From the NCBI RefSeq assembly GCF_014647635.1, contig NZ_BMPO01000002.1:62001-126000 (forward strand): DNA of 64,000 bases. The letters run 5' to 3'. The position numbers were made by a program, and so were the translations under genes. Source of the DNA: Pseudomonas matsuisoli. GTDB taxonomy: Bacteria; Pseudomonadota; Gammaproteobacteria; Pseudomonadales; Pseudomonadaceae. Positions 45,546-56,487 of the stretch are shown here, one piece after another. The notes under the pieces were generated by a model. The model was given only the letters and a program-made list of their open reading frames with translations, was not told where the DNA came from and did no database searches. The first letter of the stretch is position 1. The number at the start of each line of letters is the position of its first letter.

Positions 45546-46867
45546 TTGGACCTGTTCGGTTCTCGTCCAATTGCCCAGCCGCTGGCTGCAAGGCTTCGTG
45601 CGACGACATTGGACGAATATGTCGGACAGGAGCATGTGCTGGCACCTGGCAAACCGCTTCGCGACGCCCTTGAGCAGGGCGCATTGCATTCGATGATTTT
45701 CTGGGGGCCGCCGGGGGTTGGAAAAACCACGCTGGCCCGCTTGCTCGCGCAAGTAACGGACGCCCATTTCGAGACGATTTCCGCGGTTCTTTCCGGGGTA
45801 AAGGAAATTCGCCAGTCAGTGGAAATGGCTCGGCAGCAAGCCGCGCAGTATGGGCGCCGTACGATCCTTTTCGTGGATGAGGTCCATCGCTTCAACAAGA
45901 GCCAGCAAGATGCCTTTCTTCCCTATGTCGAAGACGGAACGCTGATCTTCATCGGTGCGACCACGGAAAACCCGTCGTTCGAATTGAACAACGCCTTGCT
46001 CTCACGCGCCCGGGTGTACGTGTTGAAAAGCCTGACGGAAGAGGCGATGCGCAAACTGGTGCAGCGAGCGCTGACGGAGGCGAAAGGGCTAGGTGATCGT
46101 CACTTGGAGTTGCCGGAGGCGAGTTTTCAGATGCTTCGCGCTGCGGCCGATGGGGACGGGCGGCGGCTATTGAATCTACTGGAAAACGCGGCTGACCTCG
46201 TTGATGACGGCGGGGTCATCTCCGCAGAGTTGCTCGGTAATCTGCTTGGCGATGCGCGCAGACGTTTCGACAAAGGAGGCGAAGCCTTCTACGACCAGAT
46301 ATCGGCGCTCCATAAATCGGTACGAGGCTCCAATCCAGACGGCGCTCTATATTGGTTCGCAAGAATGCTCGATGGAGGATGCGACCCTCTTTACATTGCA
46401 CGCCGTGTCGTTCGCATGGCCAGTGAAGATATTGGCAACGCAGACCCCAGGGCACTGGCCGTGTGCATTTCCGCGTGGGATGTCCAGGAACGTCTCGGTA
46501 GCCCTGAAGGGGAGCTCGCCGTTGCCCAGGCCATCGTCTATTTGGCGTGTGCGCCGAAAAGCAATGCGGTGTACACCGCCTTCAAGACGGCCATGAGAGA
46601 TGCAGCTGACAATGGCTCGCTGGATGTCCCGCTGCATCTGCGCAATGCGCCTACGAAGTTGATGAAGTCCCTTGGTTACGGCGACGAATACCGCTACGCC
46701 CATGATGAGCCGGACGCCTATGCCGCAGGCGAAGATTATTTCCCTGAAGAAATGGCGCCACAGCAATACTACCGCCCGGTTCCGAGGGGCCTTGAGTTGA
46801 AGATCGGCGAAAAACTCCGGCATCTCGACGCACTAGACCAAGCCAGCCCTGTACAAAGGCGACCCAG

Positions 46868-46871
<4 letters not shown>
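45546..46871 (+). CDS. rarA: Replication-associated recombination ATPase RarA (MgsA)
   Basis: A 441-residue AAA+ protein acting at stalled forks. Walker [10 protein letters not shown], Walker [11 protein letters not shown], the sensor [12 protein letters not shown] and the C-terminal tetramerisation region ([24 protein letters not shown]) are all present. The start is TTG ([13 protein letters not shown]), supported by CGAGG upstream and by the family N-terminus. Its last codons overlap crcB. Confidence 0.94.
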
Positions 46872-48537
<1,666 letters not shown>

Positions 48538-48570
48538 GAGTCGCGACAAGGTGTCACAAGGTAGTCAATG

Positions 48571-48602
48571 CGAGTCGGCCTGGAGCCGACTCGTCTTTTT
48601 TC
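48571..48602 (+). terminator. Rho-independent terminator of serS
   Basis: CGAGTCGGC (48571-48579) and GCCGACTCG (48585-48593) form a perfect 9-bp stem with a CTGGA loop, followed by TCTTTTTT. It ends about 23 bases before the cysG start, implying that cysG is expressed by read-through or by a promoter inside serS. Confidence 0.88.
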
Positions 48603-48624
48603 GATCAGGCGTTTGGTGAGTGCG

Positions 48625-50022
48625 ATGGAATTCCTTCCCCTTTTTCATAAGCTGAGCGGGCGCAAGGTGCTGCTGGTCGGCGGTGGCGACATTGCCCTTC
48701 GCAAAGGGCGCTTGTTAGCTGAGGCCGGAGCCGTGCTGACAGTCGTGTCTCCTGAGATCGAAGAGGAATTGGAAGGTTTGGTGTTGGCAGGGGGTGGGCA
48801 GGTCATACGTCGCGGCTATCAGCCCGAAGACCTGCAATCGACTTGTCTTGCGATTGCCGCGACCGATGATGAGTCGATCAACTCAGCAGTGTCGGCGCAG
48901 GCTCAGGCGTCGGGCATTCCGGTGAACGTCGTGGATGCGCCTGCGTTGTGTAGTGTCATTTTCCCCGCCATCGTGGACCGTTCACCACTGATCGTTGCGG
49001 TCTCCAGTGGAGGTGACGCGCCGGTTCTGGCCCGCCTGGTTCGGGCAAAGATCGAGACTTGGCTACCCGCCACGTACGGCCGCCTGGCGCAATTGGGGCA
49101 GCGATTCCGTAGCCGCGTGAAGAATCGATTCCCAGATGTACGTGAGCGTCGGATCTTCTGGGAGGGCGTCTTTCAGGGGAGCGTGGCAGAGCGAGTGTTT
49201 GCCGGTCGGCAGGATGAAGCCGAGCGCTTGCTCGAGGCGGCGCTTGCAGGCACCGCTCCGCTTTCGGGGGGCGAGGTTTATCTTGTGGGCGCGGGGCCCG
49301 GTGATCCCGATCTGCTCACGTTCCGTGCCTTGCGCCTGATGCAACAGGCTGACGTTGTGCTCTATGACCGCTTGGTGGCGCCGGCTATCGTCGATTTGTG
49401 TCGTCGTGACGCCGATCGGATCTATGTCGGGAAGCGGCGTGCGGATCATGCTGTACCGCAAGAACAGATCAATGCGCTGCTCGTAAAACTTGCGCTCGAA
49501 GGCAAGCGCGTGCTGCGCCTGAAAGGTGGCGATCCTTTCATCTTCGGACGGGGTGGCGAGGAGATCGAACAGCTCGCGGCACAGGGTATTCCGTTTCAGG
49601 TCGTCCCAGGGATCACGGCAGCGTCGGGCTGCGCATCGTACGCAGGCATCCCGTTGACTCACCGCGATCACGCGCAATCGGTTCGGTTCGTCACTGGCCA
49701 CCTGAAGAACAATAGCTTCGACCTGCCATGGTCCGAACTGGTCGCGAAGGGCCAGACAGTCGTGTTCTACATGGGGCTGGTTGGGCTACCGACGATATGC
49801 CAGGCGCTCATTCGTCATGGCCGGGCGGCTGACACCCCGGCAGCACTGATCCAGCAGGGTACGACGGCGAATCAGCGTGTTTTTTGCGGCACACTCGCCA
49901 ATCTGCCTGCTCTGGTAGAGCAACACGAGGTGCACGCGCCTACCTTGGTGATCGTGGGAGAAGTCGTAACGCTACGAGAAAAACTTGCGTGGTTCGAGGG
50001 CATGAGTGAGTCCCAGGCATAG
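48625..50022 (+). CDS. cysG: Siroheme synthase CysG (trifunctional)
   Basis: A 465-residue enzyme making siroheme for sulfite and nitrite reductases. The N-terminal half ([39 protein letters not shown]) is the NAD-dependent dehydrogenase/ferrochelatase; the C-terminal half ([44 protein letters not shown]) is uroporphyrinogen III methyltransferase. ATG 48625 is chosen since upstream codons form the serS terminator. It is convergent with the next gene, 7 bases apart. Confidence 0.96.
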   Translation: MEFLPLFHKLSGRKVLLVGGGDIALRKGRLLAEAGAVLTVVSPEIEEELEGLVLAGGGQVIRRGYQPEDLQSTCLAIAATDDESINSAVSAQAQASGIPVNVVDAPALCSVIFPAIVDRSPLIVAVSSGGDAPVLARLVRAKIETWLPATYGRLAQLGQRFRSRVKNRFPDVRERRIFWEGVFQGSVAERVFAGRQDEAERLLEAALAGTAPLSGGEVYLVGAGPGDPDLLTFRALRLMQQADVVLYDRLVAPAIVDLCRRDADRIYVGKRRADHAVPQEQINALLVKLALEGKRVLRLKGGDPFIFGRGGEEIEQLAAQGIPFQVVPGITAASGCASYAGIPLTHRDHAQSVRFVTGHLKNNSFDLPWSELVAKGQTVVFYMGLVGLPTICQALIRHGRAADTPAALIQQGTTANQRVFCGTLANLPALVEQHEVHAPTLVIVGEVVTLREKLAWFEGMSESQA

Positions 50023-50029
50023 CTGGAGC

Positions 50030-51019
50030 CTAGCGCCCGGTTTTCACGAACAAGCCGGAGCCTGGAAGGGCAGCACGATCATGAGGTTGCTCCAGCCCGG
50101 TGTCCGGCCCTTTGGGCACGATGCCGGTTGGATTGATATTGCGATGACTCATGTAGTAGTGGTTCTTGATGTGCACGAAATCGACAGTGTCGGCTATTCC
50201 TGGCCACTGGTAGATCTCGCGCATCCAATTTGCCAGATGAGGGTAGTCCGCAATCTGCCGGAGATTGCATTTGAAATGCCCGTGGTAGACCGGGTCGAAT
50301 CGTATGGCGGTAGTGAAAAGCCGTATATCCGCCTCGGTCAGGACCGTACCCGCCAGATAGCGATTCGTGCTTAGGTGGTCCTCCAGCCAATCGAGTGTTT
50401 CGAAAAGTTGGTCGAAAGCTTCTTCGTAAGCCGTTTGGCTCGTCGCGAATCCCGCCCGGTATACGCCATTGTTCACCGTTGGATAGATCCGTTCGTTTAG
50501 CGCATCGATGGTCGCGCGCAACGGCTCGGGGTACAGGTCGATGTCAGAGCCTGTCAGGTCATCGAATGCCTCATTGAAGATGCGCAGTATGTCAGACGAT
50601 TCGTTATTGACGATTCGCTGCTCCTTGCGATCCCAAAGCACTGGGACTGTGACTCGGCCAGTGTATTCGGGGTCGTCAGCGGTGTAGCGCTCGTACAGAA
50701 AGTGTGCGCCTTCCAACGTATCTTCCGTCGAGCCGTCGCGGGTGTCGAACGTCCAGCCGTTTTCGGCCATCAGCCAGCTCACGACGGATACCGATACGAT
50801 CGATTCGAGGTTCTTGAGACGCCTGGCAATCAGTGTCCGATGGGCCCACGGGCAGGCAAGCGAAACGTAGAGGTGATAGCGGTCACGCTCTGGGAGAAAG
50901 AGCGCGCCTTCTGAGCGGGAGATCGCGTGGCGACGTTGGGACTGTTCGCGCTGAAAGCTGCCCCGGTCGTCATTTTCATACCAGCGGTCCTGCCATTGCC
51001 CTTTAACGAGTAGTCCCAC
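50030..51019 (-). CDS. Glutathionyl-hydroquinone reductase (Xi-class GST, YqjG-type)
   Basis: A 329-residue glutathione transferase-like enzyme that reduces glutathionyl-hydroquinones. The catalytic Cys is C56 in LACPWAHRTL; GWTFDTRDGSTEDTLEGAHFLYERY and FDPVYHGHFKCNL are typical of the family. The start is a GTG (MGLLVKGQW) with GGAG 7 bases upstream; a longer in-frame reading lacks family similarity. It follows ybiB with a 13-base gap. Confidence 0.9.
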   Translation of the reverse strand: MGLLVKGQWQDRWYENDDRGSFQREQSQRRHAISRSEGALFLPERDRYHLYVSLACPWAHRTLIARRLKNLESIVSVSVVSWLMAENGWTFDTRDGSTEDTLEGAHFLYERYTADDPEYTGRVTVPVLWDRKEQRIVNNESSDILRIFNEAFDDLTGSDIDLYPEPLRATIDALNERIYPTVNNGVYRAGFATSQTAYEEAFDQLFETLDWLEDHLSTNRYLAGTVLTEADIRLFTTAIRFDPVYHGHFKCNLRQIADYPHLANWMREIYQWPGIADTVDFVHIKNHYYMSHRNINPTGIVPKGPDTGLEQPHDRAALPGSGLFVKTGR

Positions 51020-51032
51020 GATAGCTCCACGT

Positions 51033-52010
51033 TCAGATTCGGCGGGTGTCCCAATAAGAGCGCGCGCGCGTGAAAGCGTTCTCCCGATCATCGCCCAAGC
51101 TTCTGAGCGCCAGGGCCATGGTCGCGACGGTGGCCAGTTCGCCATAGCTGTCCTGGGTGTTGCCTTGCCATATCTTCAAAAGGTAGTCGGGGTCGAGCGT
51201 AGAGGGCTTTACATGGCGTTGCTCTGTCAGGCTCGGCCAGTGCTCATCCCAGTTCTGGCCGTTCGCCGTTCCGTAGAGGTGGCCGTTGGCATCGGGATTG
51301 ATCTCGATCTCGCCACCTTCGCCCTTGACGACGACCGCCGTGTCGCCCAGCAACGACGACGCCTGGCGGTGAACGTCCTGGTAGCCTGGGTGAAAAATGC
51401 TCTGCAGCCCGCAGGTAGCTGAGGCTGGGTTCAATAGGCGTGCCAGCGAGTGAATAGGGGAGCGTAGTCCGAGCACGCTGCGCATATCGATCATGTGCTG
51501 CAGCCGCGGCATCCAGGCCTCGAGGGGAATGAACGCGTGGCTATGTTGCTCCAGAGCCGCGGCTACGCTCTGCCAATCCTGGCAATAGGGGATGTCGAGG
51601 TGCGTCAACAGCTGCTCGGTGTAGAGCCTTCCTGGGGTGTGAGGGCCACCCCCATGAATGAGAATTCGGACACCGTTTTGTGCCAGGCAGCGTATCGCCA
51701 GGAGGTACCAGGGGAGGTGGCGTTTCTTTCCCGCATAGCTCGGCCAGTCGAGGTCTACCGACATTGCGGGTACCGCGAGTCGCGCTCTGACCGCGTCAGT
51801 GAAGCCCGCGAGCTCTTCGGCCGTTTCCTCCTTGTGCCGGAGCAACATGAGGAAAGCGCCCAGCTGGGCTTCTTCTGTCTCACCATCAAGGAGCATGCCC
51901 ATGGCGTCACGCGCTTCCTCGCGGGTCAGTCCACGCGCACCGCGTTTGCCTTTGCCGAGAATACGGATGTACTGCGCAAAGGGATGTTCGTCGGGTACCA
52001 CGAGTTTCAT
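51033..52010 (-). CDS. ybiB: YbiB-like anthranilate phosphoribosyltransferase-fold protein
   Basis: A 325-residue glycosyltransferase-family-3 protein (TrpD fold). It has the helical N-domain (GARGLTREEARDAMGMLLDGETEEAQLGAFL) and a phosphate-loop-like ILIHGGGPHTPGR. E. coli YbiB is a non-specific nucleic-acid-binding protein, not a tryptophan enzyme, and no trp genes are near. ATG 52010 is used; a TTG at 52040 would overlap tusE by 10 bases. Confidence 0.82.
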   Translation of the reverse strand: MKLVVPDEHPFAQYIRILGKGKRGARGLTREEARDAMGMLLDGETEEAQLGAFLMLLRHKEETAEELAGFTDAVRARLAVPAMSVDLDWPSYAGKKRHLPWYLLAIRCLAQNGVRILIHGGGPHTPGRLYTEQLLTHLDIPYCQDWQSVAAALEQHSHAFIPLEAWMPRLQHMIDMRSVLGLRSPIHSLARLLNPASATCGLQSIFHPGYQDVHRQASSLLGDTAVVVKGEGGEIEINPDANGHLYGTANGQNWDEHWPSLTEQRHVKPSTLDPDYLLKIWQGNTQDSYGELATVATMALALRSLGDDRENAFTRARSYWDTRRI

Positions 52011-52030
52011 GGCTGCTTCGGGCTCCGTAG

Positions 52031-52366
52031 TCAGATGCAATTGGCAGGCTTGGGAAGCCCGGCCAGTTTGGCGCCCAACTTCGCCGGGGCACCGTTAAAC
52101 AGCCGGTTTAGATGCGCGCTGTTGCCTTTGTCGGCCCCTAGCTTGAGCGCGGCGTACTTGACCAAAGGCCGGGTCGACGGCGAAAGCTGGTATTCGTCAT
52201 AGAATGCACGCAACACCTGCAAGACGTCCCAATGGGCGGGACTCAGGGAGATGCCTTCACGCTCGGCCAGACTTGCGGCAACACCTTCGGACCAATCGTT
52301 GATGTCCAGCAAATAGCCGTCAGCATCGACGGGAATCGCTTGGCCTTGCACGTTTAGATTGCTCAT
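52031..52366 (-). CDS. tusE: Sulfurtransferase TusE (DsrC family)
   Basis: A 111-residue protein that takes sulfur from TusBCD and passes it to MnmA. The conserved penultimate-region cysteine (C110 in NCI at the C-terminus) is present, and NDWSEGVAASLAEREGISLSPAHWDVL is diagnostic. The second DsrC cysteine found in sulfite-reducing organisms is missing, as expected for TusE. It overlaps tusB by 4 bases. Confidence 0.94.
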   Translation of the reverse strand: MSNLNVQGQAIPVDADGYLLDINDWSEGVAASLAEREGISLSPAHWDVLQVLRAFYDEYQLSPSTRPLVKYAALKLGADKGNSAHLNRLFNGAPAKLGAKLAGLPKPANCI

Positions 52367-52665
52367 AACCAGGTGTTCGTCCTGTCGTAGCGCGCACAGG
52401 CCTCGACGAATTGAGCGTAATCGATCGAGCGTATAGTCGCAGGCAGGCTGTCGATGCCGCGCGACTCGAGGTCCTCGGCAAGTGCAATCACCTCACACGT
52501 TGACGTCAATTCAACGAGTTGCTCACGTATGGCGCAACCAGGCTGGAGCGCGTACACCGCATCTCCGCACAGTAGAACGCCATCACCGCTGGACAGGATA
52601 CGCAAACCGCTGGCGAGGCGGGTGTCGGTGAAGGGCGAAAAGCTGTGTAGATGTAGGGTAGCCAT
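52363..52665 (-). CDS. tusB: Sulfurtransferase complex subunit TusB (DsrH)
   Basis: A 100-residue member of the heterohexameric TusBCD sulfur relay for tRNA 2-thiolation. It is recognised by position and by the short DsrH-like core GDGVLLCGDAVYALQ. It overlaps tusC by 1 base and tusE by 4. Confidence 0.88.
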   Translation of the reverse strand: MATLHLHSFSPFTDTRLASGLRILSSGDGVLLCGDAVYALQPGCAIREQLVELTSTCEVIALAEDLESRGIDSLPATIRSIDYAQFVEACARYDRTNTWL

Positions 52666-53018
52666 CAGAGCGTAATCGTGTGGTCGTAGCGATTTATCAA
52701 TGTCGCAATCTCGCTATCGCTGACCCTTTTCACGGACAGCGTTTCTACAGGCTGTACGGCTCGCGCCGCCAGGCTGGATTGAGCGACGTAAAGATCGTCG
52801 ATGCCGAACAGGCTCAGCGCTTGCAAGTTGGCGGTTAGATCCTTTTGCTGCAACGTCGCGGCGTGTTGCCCAGCGCAAAGCTGGAAAACACCGTCATCCA
52901 TGAAAAGGATTGCCATTGGAATATCGAAAGCGCCTCCGGCCAATGCGATATCGAGTGCTTCGCGGGCAGTTGGTCCACTCCATGGCGACTGGCGGCTGAT
53001 GATCAACATGGATTTCAT
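52665..53018 (-). CDS. tusC: Sulfurtransferase complex subunit TusC (DsrF)
   Basis: A 117-residue DsrE-fold subunit of TusBCD. The ATG (MKSMLIISRQSPW) coincides with the tusD stop, and the family block REALDIALAGGAFDIPMAILFMDDGVFQL is present. Longer in-frame starts would lie within tusD and are rejected. Confidence 0.9.
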   Translation of the reverse strand: MKSMLIISRQSPWSGPTAREALDIALAGGAFDIPMAILFMDDGVFQLCAGQHAATLQQKDLTANLQALSLFGIDDLYVAQSSLAARAVQPVETLSVKRVSDSEIATLINRYDHTITL

Positions 53019-53413
53019 CACGACCCTCCGAATGCGATAAATCGATCTGCTTGCTGGGCGGCTTCGTGGAGCTGCCCTAGGCCGGACAACGCCCAAGGCA
53101 CATTCACAACACCGTCACCGGGGCGCTGATATCGCCGCGCTTCCGTTTCATCCAGCACGCCCCGTTTCAGCGCCGCAGCAATACAGACGACGGCGTCGAG
53201 CGAATTAGACTCGATGAATCGCGTCCACTCATGGCCAAGATTGGTCTCATCCTGAGACGTCACGATTGCCCCGGACGCGTTGTATACGCCGTCTTGATAG
53301 AAAAAAAGGCGAACGATCTCATGGCTTCCCGCCAACGCGGCCTCGCAGAAGCGTAATGCGCGTCTGGACGAAGGCGAGTAGGGAGGCGAGAAGACGGTGA
53401 TGGCGAATTTCAT
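53018..53413 (-). CDS. tusD: Sulfurtransferase subunit TusD (DsrE)
   Basis: A 131-residue subunit carrying the persulfide-forming Cys of the TusBCD complex, C77 in DAVVCIAAALKRGV. RLFFYQDGVYNAS is the DsrE signature. It leads the coupled run tusD-C-B-E, ending with ybiB. TusBCD-TusE supplies MnmA, encoded 20 kb away. Confidence 0.93.
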   Translation of the reverse strand: MKFAITVFSPPYSPSSRRALRFCEAALAGSHEIVRLFFYQDGVYNASGAIVTSQDETNLGHEWTRFIESNSLDAVVCIAAALKRGVLDETEARRYQRPGDGVVNVPWALSGLGQLHEAAQQADRFIAFGGS

Positions 53414-53470
53414 AGCGAATCGACAGGGAAGTGGACGTACATCATACGGCAGCCAGCCCGCCCAAAAAAC

Positions 53471-53494
53471 GAAAAAGCCCGCCGAGGCGGGCTT
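53471..53494 (-). terminator. Rho-independent terminator of the BI-1 gene
   Basis: On the minus strand AAGCCCGC-CTCG-GCGGGCTT (53475-53494) is followed by TTTCG and further Ts. It starts about 19 bases after the stop of the upstream BI-1 family gene. Confidence 0.88.
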
Positions 53495-53512
53495 CCGAAG
53501 CGCGGGTCGCTA

Positions 53513-54181
53513 TCAGTCGTCGCTGCTCATGAAGCCGAACAGCTGAAGCAGGCTAATGAACAAGTTGTAAATCGACACGTACAGGGTAATGGTGGCGAGG
53601 ATGTAGTTGGTCTCGCCGCCATGGATGATCGCACTGGTCTGATAGAGGATGCAGGCCGAGGCAAACAGTACGAAGCCCGCGCTAATCGCTAGCTGAAGGC
53701 CGCTGATCTGGAAGAAAAAGCTCGCAACGACCGCGGCCAGGAGTACGAAGAATCCCGCAGTGATGAAGCCGCTGAGGAAGCTCATGTCCTTACGCGTCGT
53801 CAGCACAAAGGCCGACAGCCCGAAGAATACCAGCGCGGTCATGGTGAACGCGGAGCTGATGACTTCACCACCGTTCGGCATACCGAGATAGAGGTTGAGG
53901 ATCGGCCCCAGCGTGTAACCCATAAAACCTGTCAGCGCGAAAGTCGTGACCAGGCCCCAAGCGGAATCCCGCAATTTAACGGTAAGGAAGAAGAGACCAT
54001 AGAACGCTACCAGCGTGACGATGATGCCGGGGTGAGGCACATTCGCTTGCTGCGCGAGGTAGGCGACGAGGCCGCTGAAAGCCATCGTCATGGCGAGTAG
54101 GGCATAAGTGTTGCGCAGAACGCTGCTGACCTGCCGTTGAGCAGTTTGCGTTGAGTTCAGCGCATAGTCGTGTTCGTGCAT
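53513..54181 (-). CDS. yccA: Bax inhibitor-1 family membrane protein (YccA-like)
   Basis: A 222-residue inner-membrane protein with seven helices. Family marks are the central [12 protein letters not shown] and the C-terminal [17 protein letters not shown] with an acidic end (SSDD). E. coli YccA modulates FtsH; that role is only inferred. A good site (TAGGAG) precedes the ATG by 9 bases. Confidence 0.92.
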   Translation of the reverse strand: MHEHDYALNSTQTAQRQVSSVLRNTYALLAMTMAFSGLVAYLAQQANVPHPGIIVTLVAFYGLFFLTVKLRDSAWGLVTTFALTGFMGYTLGPILNLYLGMPNGGEVISSAFTMTALVFFGLSAFVLTTRKDMSFLSGFITAGFFVLLAAVVASFFFQISGLQLAISAGFVLFASACILYQTSAIIHGGETNYILATITLYVSIYNLFISLLQLFGFMSSDD

Positions 54182-54267
54182 TGCAACATTCTCCTAAAAT
54201 CGGGCTGTCCGAGTACTACTGACAGCCGGATCATATCAGCTCACTCCAAATAGTCGATTATCAGAGT

Positions 54268-54295
54268 TTGACAGTGTGTTGCGTTCGGGTACTAT
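54268..54295 (+). promoter_or_regulatory. Promoter of tRNA-Ser
   Basis: TTGACA (54268-54273), 16 bases, TACTAT (54290-54295), then a GC-rich discriminator GGCGCC. The match to sigma-70 is strong and the discriminator is of the kind seen in stringently controlled stable RNA promoters. It begins transcription about 10 bases before the tRNA. Confidence 0.8.
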
Positions 54296-54311
54296 GGCGC
54301 CCCGCATCTGC

Positions 54312-54399
54312 GGAGGTGTGGCCGAGTGGTTTAAGGCAGCGGTCTTGAAAACCGCCGACTCGCAAGGGTCCTAGAGTTCGAATCTCTACGCCTCCGCCA
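54312..54399 (+). tRNA. tRNA-Ser (anticodon UGA)
   Basis: 88 nt including encoded CCA. The acceptor GGAGGTG pairs with CGCCTCC (T6-G67 wobble); the anticodon stem-loop is GCGGT-CTTGAAA-ACCGC with anticodon TGA; the long variable arm and the T-arm GAGTTCGAATC are present. It reads UCN-type serine codons. Confidence 0.97.
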
Positions 54400-54411
54400 T
54401 ATATGCCCCTC

Positions 54412-54433
54412 AAAGCCCCATTTTTGGGGCTTT
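54412..54433 (+). terminator. Terminator of tRNA-Ser
   Basis: AAAGCCCC (54412-54419) and GGGGCTTT (54426-54433) pair with a 6-base T-rich loop, followed by TT. It sits 12 bases past the tRNA end. Confidence 0.88.
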
Positions 54434-54540
54434 TTGGTTTTCAGAGCATTCTGTTCCCGCGCTTGTTCCCCCACTTCCGTATTGCGTATCCAACGTCTTG
54501 ACGGAGCGGTAAGCGTGCTTGCCTCTCTTCTTGCTCCTTT

Positions 54541-54893
54541 CATACGGACTCCGGTCAACAGGCCGAACTGCGTCGCCTTCGTGCTGAACTCAAGCGAATG
54601 ACCGAAGAGCGAAATACTCCCCAAAAAGCCGCCGCGTAATTTGCAAGGGAGTCCGGCTGAAGTAAGCCTTCATCGGCAAGCTGTTGGTGGAGTCCCGGTT
54701 TGGCGTCTTTGCCAAACCCTTAAAGTACATCCCAGCGGTTACTACGCTTGGCTATCCGAGCCTGATTCCGTATGCACCACGGAAGATCAGCGCTTGCTCG
54801 GATTGATCAAGCATGCGCGGCTGGAAAGGGGGAGCGACTACGGATCCCGAACGATTCATTACGACTTGCGTGAACTGGGCGGGTCTTGTGGTC
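54541..54893 (+). pseudogene. Decayed IS3-family transposase remnant (OrfA end + OrfB start)
   Basis: From 54541 the frame reads QQAELRRLRAELKRMTEER...QKAAA, the coiled-coil end of an IS3 OrfA, cut by TAA at 54637 where a Tyr is usual (KAAAYFAKESG). In the next frame LCQTLKVHPSGYYAWLSEP and YGSRTIHYDLRELGG are the start of OrfB (HTH_21 region). The similarity ends abruptly near 54893; the DDE catalytic core is missing. It lies 140 bases beyond tRNA-Ser and is not functional. Confidence 0.82.
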
Positions 54894-55614
54894 GGCCACT
54901 GAGTGGCCCGCTTAATGAGTTGGAGAAGCTGCTCGCAGACTGGCTATCGTCGGCGCCCCAGCTATTTCGGCGGCAAGCAGGCAGTCGCCCGTGGAATTTG
55001 TGAAACGCTATTCCAGAGCTTTGGATAGTGTTTAAGACAGCCGGATCGATTCGAATGGCCTCATCTAGTTGTGCCCTCCCGTAAGAGTTGTCCACTGCAC
55101 ATCTTCCGTATATACCTCCATTAGCTTATCGACGTTTTCGCGTGATATGGCTAGGTCAGCAGGATTTATAGTTTATTTGATACGTTCTGAAACTACCTTC
55201 ATAAGTTTTCTTCGGCTCCATGTCGTTGCCATTTTGCAAATAATTTTTAGACCAAAATTGACTAGGGAAAAGTCTATAAGAAGGCTTTTATTGAGGCGTC
55301 ATAAATGGAACCGTTTTTTGTGCATTGCCCACTCAGATAGGAGGCGTTTCCATGACCTCTTATGCAGTCCATTTTACCTATTGCGCGCTATGCCAAGCTT
55401 TTAGTGCGGAGTGAGAGCCTGTGCGCGCATATATCTGGTCGCCCGCTATTGGAAGCGCTATCGGATGTGAGGAGCTGCTTAAGCCGTATTAGGTGAACGC
55501 CGACAATAATGCTAAACGACCGGGCGCTACACGCCATGCTCCGTGGTTGCATGACAACGTCCAATGCTCTCGACCGAGCGACACCTAATTGTTATTTTTC
55601 CACAAGGAGTCTCC
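54894..55614. other. Non-coding, AT-richer accessory stretch between the IS remnant and the hydratase gene
   Basis: 721 bases with no well-supported gene. Composition shifts to AT-rich between about 55110 and 55340. A minus-strand frame (55232-55065) reads MATTWSRRKLMKVVSERIK, stop, then ISRENVDKLMEVYTEDVQW, which resembles a broken NTF2/SnoaL-like protein. A plus-strand micro-ORF with a strong ribosome site is listed separately. This looks like decayed imported DNA. Confidence 0.5.
55352..55414 (+). CDS. Possible 20-residue micro-ORF with strong Shine-Dalgarno
   Basis: MTSYAVHFTYCALCQAFSAE follows TAGGAGG at an ideal 7-base distance. After its TGA the same frame stays open for 25 more codons (EPVRAYIWSPAIG...) to a TAG at 55490-55492, so it may be the start of a gene broken by a nonsense mutation, or a real small peptide. 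No family is recognised. Confidence 0.25.
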   Translation: MTSYAVHFTYCALCQAFSAE

Positions 55615-56487
55615 ATGTCTGCCGCTTACCAGACGATGCGTGTATCTACCTGCGGTGGTGTGGCACGCCTGACGCTCGACAATCCGCCGGTCAACGTGCT
55701 GTCGCTTCAAATGATGGCCGAGCTAACCGCTTTCTTCGGAGCCGTGGAGGACGATCCTGCAATCAGGGTGGTTATTATCGATAGTGCCAATCCTGACTAC
55801 TTCATAGCGCACGTCGATATGACCATGGCTGAAGATCCCTCTTGTTTCGACAGGCTCGACGAACTCACCATTGCAGGACTTAATCCTTTCCAGAGCTTAT
55901 CCGAGCGCGTCAGGCGGTTGCCCCAGGTAACAATCGTCAAGCTCGAAGGTATCGCTAGGGGCGGCGGGGCGGAGTTTGTTGCGGCGGCGGATATGTGTTT
56001 CGCCGCTATTGGTCAAGGTGCACTGGGGCAGGTCGAAGCTGTGATGGGCCTCGTCCCCGGCGGCGGCGGAACGCAGTACTTGCGCCGCCGCGTTGGAAGA
56101 AATCGTGCTTTGGAAATCATTCTCGGTGCCGAGCTATTTGATGCTCAGCTGGCAGAGCGTTACGGCTGGATAAACCGCGCGCTTCCGCCTGAAACCATTA
56201 ATGATTTCGTAGATACGCTCGCCGATAACATAGCCGCGTTAACTGATGGTGTGATGCATGCCGTAAAGCGAGCCTTGCCCGCGGATGATTATTCAAAAGG
56301 CTTCAAAGTCGAAAACGAAGCGTGGAGTAGTTTATTCGTACGGCCATCCACTAGTGAACTAGTTTCTGCCGCCCTGCAAAAAGGAGTGCAGACGCCTGAA
56401 GGTGAACAGCACCTCGAGAAGTTGCTTCGCGAACTTAGGCGCGCCTATATGGATGGGGAGGGTGGTGGCATAAGGTCTTTCGAATAA
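55615..56487 (+). CDS. Enoyl-CoA hydratase/isomerase (crotonase) family protein
   Basis: A 290-residue crotonase-fold enzyme. The oxyanion-hole and catalytic-Glu block GIARGGGAEFVAAAD and the second block QVEAVMGLVPGGGGTQYL are conserved, so hydratase or isomerase action on a CoA thioester is likely; the substrate is unknown. ATG 55615 (MSAAYQTMRV) has AAGGAG 7 bases upstream and is preferred over an upstream in-frame start at 55564. It stands alone in the accessory stretch, 336 bases before an SDR gene on the same strand. Confidence 0.85.
   Translation: MSAAYQTMRVSTCGGVARLTLDNPPVNVLSLQMMAELTAFFGAVEDDPAIRVVIIDSANPDYFIAHVDMTMAEDPSCFDRLDELTIAGLNPFQSLSERVRRLPQVTIVKLEGIARGGGAEFVAAADMCFAAIGQGALGQVEAVMGLVPGGGGTQYLRRRVGRNRALEIILGAELFDAQLAERYGWINRALPPETINDFVDTLADNIAALTDGVMHAVKRALPADDYSKGFKVENEAWSSLFVRPSTSELVSAALQKGVQTPEGEQHLEKLLRELRRAYMDGEGGGIRSFE

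Noticed and set aside
54331-54624. 97-codon minus-strand ORF across tRNA-Ser
   Set aside because: Its C-terminal half is the complement of the tRNA and its terminator (RRRRDSNSR... is a common tRNA shadow).
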